A DNA stretch of 10,079 nt from an uncultured euryarchaeote. GTDB lineage: Archaea; Thermoplasmatota; Poseidoniia; Poseidoniales; Poseidoniaceae. The translations under genes were made by a program, and so were the position numbers. The stretch lies in the NCBI GenBank assembly GCA_937881505.1, contig CALGEM010000253.1, positions 1 to 10,079 of the forward strand, in the 5' to 3' direction. Below the pieces are notes generated by a model, which was given only the letters and a program-made list of their open reading frames with translations, was not told the origin of the DNA and searched no databases. Numbering within the stretch: position 1 is the stretch's first letter; each line of letters starts with the position of its first letter. Shown one piece after another: positions 5,746 to 10,079 of this stretch.

Positions 5746-7977
5746 ATGAGCCGACAGTCAAACCGCGCCATTTTTGCAGCCATGATGATGATTCTTGCAA
5801 GCCTCGCAGGCTGCCTTGGAAACGATACAGACGAGGACCGTGATGTCGTCATCGCCTCAACCTATCACGTTGAGCAACTCGCTTCCGCCGTTGCCGGCGG
5901 CTTGGTCGAGGTCGAGATGATGAGCACCATGAACGTCCCCGTTCACGATTACGAACCATCCGTCCAAGACCTCGCTCGTTTGGGCGATGCTGATGTGTTC
6001 TTGTATCACGGCCTTGGCTTGGAGCCATGGGTCGACGGTGCACTTGCTGGCATGGACTCCGATGGTCCCGCCACCTACTCAACCCACGCCATGCCAGGTG
6101 ATGAGGCAACCCTCGATTACGAAACGCTACTCATCAACAACCTTTGTTCTTCGATGACCGAACCTGCTACCACGGATGTCCATGTGCTTGCTGAGCATCC
6201 TCGAGAGGCAGAAGAACTCCACGGAGACGATGCTGGTCACAACTTTGCCTTCCCCGAACACAACGAGAGCGGCAATGAAACTCACGACCACAACGAAACC
6301 AACAGCGACAATGAAACCGAACACAACCACGCTGAACATGGCGAGGTCAGTCCTGAGGAGACGATTGCAAACCCCGAGGGCTGTCCCACGGGAACCTCGA
6401 TTAATGTTTACCACTTTGAAGCAGGCGAATACATGCTTGAATTTGAGTCCGAATCTGAAGATCCATTCCGAATGGCCATTGCAGCCATGGGCGGTGCACA
6501 CCATCACCACCACGGTGATGAGCACGGCGGCGTCTGCCACGACGAAGATACGCATGAGAACCACGATGAATACACCACTGAGGAAGACTGTGAAGCCGCA
6601 GGCCATCACTGGATGGAAGGTGAAGAAGACGGGGAAGGCGGTGTTTGTCATGACACCACCACGCACGAGAACCACGACGAGTACACCACTGAGGACGACT
6701 GTGAAGCCGCAGGCCATCACTGGATGGAAGGCGGAGAAGATGAGGCAGAAGGTGAGTGCCATGATGAAGCCACAGATGAGAAGCACAGCGAATACACCAC
6801 CATGGAAGACTGTGAGGCTGCAGGACACCACTGGGAAGATGGATGGGAGGATGAGTACGAAGAGGGTGCAGCCTTCGTCGGCCTCCACGTTGAAGAAGAA
6901 GGCGACTACGGTATCGCAATGCCATCTGGCGTTGTTGTTCACGTCCTAGAGACGGGTCACGATGACCACGACCACGGTGGCGAGGATGTCTTTGAGTGGG
7001 CTGGAGTTTTCGAAATGAGCGATGCCACCCACACCTGGTCCATGCAGAAGGTCGATGGTGACTACGCTGATCCAAGCATGTGGCTTGTACTCATCCCAAC
7101 CGACACGCACGACGAAGAGGCCATTCACGACCTCGAGGATGGTGTGGATGCGCTCGTTGATGCAGGCTGTGCGGAAGTTGAAGATGGAGAAACGATGGAC
7201 AACATCGCTTCAAACGGAACCTGTTTCGAGCTCCACGTCGGTGCAGGTGATGATTCAACCTACACCATCAACACGGCAGGCATTACGAATATGGCCATCT
7301 TCGCTCAACACGTTCCTATCGAATTTGAGCGCGACCAGCACTATCTGAAAGATTCCTCCGGTGAAGACATTGAGCCCGAGGCAGAAGAGGGAGCAGAAGG
7401 TCACGCTCACGCTCACGGCGACGAAGAAATCGCCTTTGACCCTCACAGCTGGCTTGACCCGCTTGCTTTCTCGGCACAAGTTGAGGTAGTCTACACCGCT
7501 CTTGCCAAGGCTTTCCCAGACCACGCTGATGATTTCCGAGCGAACGCTGATGCCTACAAGGCAAAACTCGCTGATTTGGATGAAGGCTTTGAATCGGCAT
7601 TTGGTGATGACGGCACATGTTCGAAGAACATCGCTGCTGCCAACCACAACGCCTACGCTTACATCTCACAGCGCTACGGTGTTGAGTTCGTGACCCTTCA
7701 CGGCCTTGACCCAGAGGGCGAACCCTCCCCTGCTACCGTCGCTGAAGTTTTGGAGCGCGTTGAGGAAGACGGCATCATCGCCATCTTTGTTGAGGAGTAC
7801 TCGGCAGAAGGCGCACTTGACAGTTTGATTGCACAAACGGTGTCCGACGACCTTCCAAATGGTCTTGAAATCCTCACCCTCTACACAATGGAGATGGCCC
7901 CGAGTGATTCAAGCGATGATTACGTCTCTTTGATGGGCGAGAACCTTGAGAACTTGAAGGCCGGTTTGGGCTGCTGA
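5746..7977 (+). CDS. znuA: Zinc ABC transporter substrate-binding lipoprotein with giant His-rich insertion
   Basis: 743 aa; cluster A-I binding proteins are normally about 300. Residues 1-23 are a lipoprotein signal peptide ending LAGC (C23), so the protein is tethered outside the membrane. The N-lobe (about 32-115) contains H67 in VHDYEPS, the usual first metal ligand. The C-lobe (about 561-743) has H567 in DPHSWLDP, H634 in NHNAY and E683 in IFVEE, matching the second to fourth ligand regions. Between the lobes lie some 445 residues with about 45 His: a sequon-rich His segment (158-199), a five-His run (252-256), three Cys/His repeats (262-363), HDDHDH (405-410), a beta-rich module (about 414-530, FEWAG...YADP) and HAHAH (553-557). 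Leaderless promoter at 5718. First gene of the importer operon. Zinc is likeliest; manganese or another divalent metal is not excluded. Confidence 0.9.
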   Translation: MSRQSNRAIFAAMMMILASLAGCLGNDTDEDRDVVIASTYHVEQLASAVAGGLVEVEMMSTMNVPVHDYEPSVQDLARLGDADVFLYHGLGLEPWVDGALAGMDSDGPATYSTHAMPGDEATLDYETLLINNLCSSMTEPATTDVHVLAEHPREAEELHGDDAGHNFAFPEHNESGNETHDHNETNSDNETEHNHAEHGEVSPEETIANPEGCPTGTSINVYHFEAGEYMLEFESESEDPFRMAIAAMGGAHHHHHGDEHGGVCHDEDTHENHDEYTTEEDCEAAGHHWMEGEEDGEGGVCHDTTTHENHDEYTTEDDCEAAGHHWMEGGEDEAEGECHDEATDEKHSEYTTMEDCEAAGHHWEDGWEDEYEEGAAFVGLHVEEEGDYGIAMPSGVVVHVLETGHDDHDHGGEDVFEWAGVFEMSDATHTWSMQKVDGDYADPSMWLVLIPTDTHDEEAIHDLEDGVDALVDAGCAEVEDGETMDNIASNGTCFELHVGAGDDSTYTINTAGITNMAIFAQHVPIEFERDQHYLKDSSGEDIEPEAEEGAEGHAHAHGDEEIAFDPHSWLDPLAFSAQVEVVYTALAKAFPDHADDFRANADAYKAKLADLDEGFESAFGDDGTCSKNIAAANHNAYAYISQRYGVEFVTLHGLDPEGEPSPATVAEVLERVEEDGIIAIFVEEYSAEGALDSLIAQTVSDDLPNGLEILTLYTMEMAPSDSSDDYVSLMGENLENLKAGLGC
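6529..6834 (+). repeat. Three 37-aa Cys/His repeats inside znuA
   Basis: Units begin at residues 262, 299 and 336 (6529, 6640 and 6751), an exact 111-bp period. Each has C-H-D-x3-T/D-x-x-x-H-x-E-Y-T-T-x-x-D-C-E-A-A-G-H-H-W. The paired Cys are 18 residues apart in every unit (264/282, 301/319, 338/356). Units 1 and 2 share an identical 35-nt stretch (6586-6620 and 6697-6731), pointing to recent duplication; unit 3 is more diverged and its homology stops at the Trp. Cys pairing suggests small disulfide-closed modules presenting clustered His and Asp/Glu. Confidence 0.9.
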
Positions 7978-8034
7978 ACGAGGCTTTGAAACGGCTGATT
8001 TGGACCTCGCCCATCGGGCTGAATCTAAAAACCC

Positions 8035-8044
8035 GAGGAGGAGG
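8035..8044 (+). promoter_or_regulatory. Strong Shine-Dalgarno for znuC
   Basis: GAGGAGGAGG ends 8 nt before the ATG at 8053. It lies at the 3' end of a 75-nt spacer after znuA. A short GCCC-ATC-GGGC hairpin (8009-8019) sits just upstream; the spacer otherwise shows nothing I can name. Confidence 0.7.
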
Positions 8045-8052
8045 CGAAAATC

Positions 8053-8901
8053 ATGTCCGACGCCCCCGCCACTCACCAGATGGATGTTCCGTTGGTTCAA
8101 GTTGAGAATGTCACGGTTCGTCGAAACAGGCAAGATGTCATCAAGGACATCAATCTAAAGATCTATCCTGGTGAATTTGTTGGCGTTGTCGGTCCGAACG
8201 GTGCAGGGAAGTCCACCCTCGTGCAAGCGATCCTGGGTTTGTTGAAATACCAATCAGGCAATATCCTCGTTGCAGGGAAGCCACCGATGTCAAAGGAAGT
8301 TTTTGGCAAAATAGGCTGGGTTTCTCAGGCCGCTTCGCACCTTCCGAAGAACGTCCGTCTCACGGTTCGAGAAATGGTCAGTTTGGGTTTATTCAACAAC
8401 ACAAACTGGTTTGGGCTCGGCGGTTCAAACGCCCCAAAGATTGACGAAGCACTTCAAATGGTCGGCATTGAGCATCTTGAGAGCAGGGATGTGAACCAAC
8501 TCTCGGGTGGTGAGCGACAGCGAGCCGTCATTGCCAGAGCGCTTGCATGTGGAGCAGATTTTCTGGTCTTGGATGAACCACTGGTGGGAATGGACCGTGC
8601 GTCTCGCACCTCGCTGCTCAAACTCTTGGATGATTTCTGTCATGACCAAAAGAAGACGATATTCATGATATCGCACGATATTGCTGCCATGCGCCAGACG
8701 GCGCATCGTATGATTTACCTCGAGGAAACCATCCGGTTTGATGGCCCCCCTCCAAATTTCCCAAGCCTGGAGGAACTCGCTCTTTTGCGAGGCATTGAGG
8801 ACGTACACGGTGGCCATCATTACGACCACGCCGCTGAACACTGCGGTGGAGGCGACCACTCGAATCCCAGCATTTACGATGAACTGAAGGAGGCAGACTG
8901 A
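8053..8901 (+). CDS. znuC: Zinc ABC transporter ATP-binding protein
   Basis: 282 aa cytoplasmic ATPase that drives import through the ZnuB permease. Visible motifs in order: Walker A GPNGAGKST (47-55), Q-loop Q92, signature LSGGERQR (from 150), Walker B LVLDEP with E175, D-loop near 179-181 and H-loop H208 in MISHD. All catalytic residues are present. After the ATPase fold a tail (about 248-282) is rich in His (HGGHHYDH, AEH, GDH) plus a Cys; it may bind metal and sense internal zinc, which is inference. The start at 8053 has a strong Shine-Dalgarno. Its stop TGA shares one base with the start of znuB (TGATG), so the two are translationally coupled. Family is certain; zinc rather than manganese rests on the His-rich partner and the regulator. 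Confidence 0.93.
   Translation: MSDAPATHQMDVPLVQVENVTVRRNRQDVIKDINLKIYPGEFVGVVGPNGAGKSTLVQAILGLLKYQSGNILVAGKPPMSKEVFGKIGWVSQAASHLPKNVRLTVREMVSLGLFNNTNWFGLGGSNAPKIDEALQMVGIEHLESRDVNQLSGGERQRAVIARALACGADFLVLDEPLVGMDRASRTSLLKLLDDFCHDQKKTIFMISHDIAAMRQTAHRMIYLEETIRFDGPPPNFPSLEELALLRGIEDVHGGHHYDHAAEHCGGGDHSNPSIYDELKEAD
8887..8893 (+). promoter_or_regulatory. Shine-Dalgarno for znuB inside znuC
   Basis: AAGGAGG ends 7 nt before the ATG at 8901, within the last codons of znuC, supporting this start and coupled translation. Confidence 0.7.
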
Positions 8902-9824
8902 TGGGTCTTGGTGTTTGGTTGCTTGAACGCCTCTCTCCTGCCATGGAAACCATAGCACCGCTGATGCCGGGTGAATACTTTGACATGTTTTTCACCGTTG
9001 AGATGTTTCAACGAGTCCTGCTCGCAGGCTTTGTGATTGCGCTCGTTGCTGGCGTTCTTGGTTCGTTTTTGCTGATTCGGAACATGGCGCTCATCGGCGA
9101 TGGTATCGCTCACGTAACATTCGGAGGGGTGGCTGTGGCCCTTGTGGTAGGAACCGCCTATCCTTTGCCGTTTGCAGCCATGTTTTCTGTTCTTGCTGCC
9201 GTCATTATTTTTGAACTCCAAGACCGGGGCATCCTCAACGGTGACACAGCGATTGCCATCATCATGACCGGGACGCTCGCCTTCGGTTTGGTCTTGCTCC
9301 GCCTTGACGACAACATTGGAGGAATCACGCCGGTGGTTGAAGCGTTCCTTTACGGAAATCTTCTCTTCATCGACGACCAAAGTTTGGATTTTATCTGCAC
9401 CATCGGGTTGCTGGCGTTGCTGCTCTTATCGTTCATGTACAAGGGGCTACTTGCCTCCGCCGTTGACCCCATTGCTGCTCGTGTTCAGGGGATTCCTGTG
9501 AAGGCCATCGGGTTGACGTTTTCGATATTGACAGCGCTGGTTGTGGTCAGCATGGTCAAAATCCTCGGCGCTCTCTTGGTGACGGCCCTGTTGGTTTCAC
9601 CAGCTGCAACCGCACAACAGATGGCGAAGAGTTTCCGTTCCAGTATTCTGCTAGCACAGTTGTATGCCGTCATCGCCGTTGTCGTTGGGCTCTATCTTTC
9701 TACAGAAGAAAACACAGGTGCTGGTGCCATGATCGCACTGGTCGCCGCCACGGGCTTTGCCATCGTTGCCACCACACGATTGCTTATTCGTGGCGTATTT
9801 TTGGTTCGTGAAAACTTGAGGTAG
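8901..9824 (+). CDS. znuB: Zinc ABC transporter permease
   Basis: 307 aa integral membrane protein of the ABC-3 (ZnuB/TroC) permease family. About eight to nine hydrophobic helices are visible from residue 36 to 291. The family block after the first helix, RNMALIGDGIAHVTFGGVA (60-78), matches the usual MGDALSHA...PG region, and GALLVTALLVSPAATA (223-238) is the conserved late helix. DPIAARVQGIPV (189-200) fits the cytoplasmic loop that couples to the ATPase. An N-terminal extension of about 30 residues before the first helix is somewhat long but contains no recognisable domain. It overlaps znuC by one base and ends 14 bp before the convergent Nudix gene. It forms the channel through which metal handed over by ZnuA is imported. 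Confidence 0.92.
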   Translation: MGLGVWLLERLSPAMETIAPLMPGEYFDMFFTVEMFQRVLLAGFVIALVAGVLGSFLLIRNMALIGDGIAHVTFGGVAVALVVGTAYPLPFAAMFSVLAAVIIFELQDRGILNGDTAIAIIMTGTLAFGLVLLRLDDNIGGITPVVEAFLYGNLLFIDDQSLDFICTIGLLALLLLSFMYKGLLASAVDPIAARVQGIPVKAIGLTFSILTALVVVSMVKILGALLVTALLVSPAATAQQMAKSFRSSILLAQLYAVIAVVVGLYLSTEENTGAGAMIALVAATGFAIVATTRLLIRGVFLVRENLR

Positions 9825-9838
9825 GGTCCTCAAACGCA

Positions 9839-10079
9839 TCAAGATTTAAGCCAGTTGGTTAGGATTTGCAGGTGGTCGCCTGCCAGCGGCAACTCGCCGC
9901 TGAACACCGTTTCAATGGGCCAGAATTTGGCGTCAGCAGCGTCGTCGCCTGCCGTGGGCGTTTGGTCCTCACTGACCTGGATTTCATAGACGACGCTGAC
10001 GATGTGCTTGCGGGGGTCTCGGTCGGGGTCGCCCATCACCATCAGCAGGGTTGGTTCGGTTCCGACAAGGCCCGTTTCC
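9839..10079 (-). CDS. Nudix hydrolase, C-terminal part (cut by window edge)
   Basis: About 79 codons are present; the gene continues beyond the end of the window. The visible part begins E-T-G-L-V-G-T-E, the tail of a Nudix box (R-E-x-x-E-E-T-G), then MVMGDPDRDPRKHIVSVVYE, typical of small Nudix hydrolases of the ADP-ribose pyrophosphatase or 8-oxo-dGTP diphosphatase kind, then AKFWPIE and an HLQIL helix at the end. The family cleaves nucleoside diphosphates linked to another group. The catalytic Glu residues lie outside the window, so activity and substrate cannot be judged. The internal Met at 10042 is not the start, since the conserved ETG block lies upstream in the same frame. Convergent with znuB, 14 bp apart; no evident functional link. 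Confidence 0.8.
   Translation of the reverse strand, partial: ETGLVGTEPTLLMVMGDPDRDPRKHIVSVVYEIQVSEDQTPTAGDDAADAKFWPIETVFSGELPLAGDHLQILTNWLKS

Noticed and set aside
6529..6834. CRISPR-like reading of the 111-bp periodic repeats.
   Set aside because: Repeats are in frame, code conserved residues and have no spacer/repeat alternation of CRISPR size.
6127..6942. Long open frame antisense to znuA (about 271 codons, hydrophobic product).
   Set aside because: It is the complement of His/Asp/Glu-rich codons, which read as Val/Met/Phe-rich; the plus frame has clear ligand motifs and repeats, and the antisense product looks like no family.
7978..8052. Possible riboswitch or attenuator in the znuA-znuC spacer (GCCC-ATC-GGGC hairpin, weak CCTCG/CGAGG pairing with the ribosome site).
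   Set aside because: Stems of 4-5 bp in 75 nt are expected by chance and match no known metal riboswitch.

Overview
The window looks archaeal, most likely a marine Group II euryarchaeote (Poseidoniales-type). That assignment is an inference from several signs. Two lipoproteins carry an LAGC-L-G lipobox. AT-rich TATA-like boxes sit about 24-28 nt upstream of start codons, as expected for leaderless transcripts, inside otherwise moderate-GC DNA. Extracellular domains are acidic and full of N-glycosylation sequons, and the metal regulator is NikR-type rather than Fur-type. No rRNA, tRNA, CRISPR array, insertion sequence or phage gene was seen.

Left part (about 24-4302, all minus strand): a tightly packed run of three genes read from 4302 downwards. 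The first is a roughly 441-aa polytopic membrane protein of unknown function. It overlaps by 4 nt (GTGA) an N-terminal SAP/HeH-domain protein with one transmembrane helix and an outer region of three 84-residue repeats plus an Ig/PKD-like tail. The last is a DUF2130-family coiled-coil protein whose core contains a GD...E-x-K pattern reminiscent of PD-(D/E)XK nucleases. A TATA box at 4326-4335 places the transcription start at or next to the ATG of the first gene. The set could be a membrane complex contacting DNA, but that is inference.

Middle (4444-5658): a lipoprotein gene of unknown function on the plus strand (GTG start with a good Shine-Dalgarno) converges, with a 3-bp gap, on a minus-strand gene for a NikR-like ribbon-helix-helix metal regulator.

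Right part (5746-9824, plus strand): a high-affinity zinc (or related metal) ABC importer in the order znuA-znuC-znuB. It is transcribed divergently from the regulator across an 87-bp AT-rich gap. The gap holds a perfect 8-bp inverted repeat spanning 27 bp and overlapping or adjoining both TATA boxes. The substrate-binding lipoprotein is about 740 aa, more than twice the usual length. Its two lobes are separated by an insertion of about 445 residues with some 45 histidines, a natural five-His run, three exact-period 37-aa Cys/His repeats, and beta-rich modules. The ATPase has a His-rich C-terminal tail. The simplest reading is a zinc-scavenging regulon controlled by a NikR homologue whose metal site appears changed from His3Cys to His2Cys2.

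The window ends in the C-terminal part of a Nudix hydrolase gene on the minus strand, convergent with znuB and cut by the window edge.
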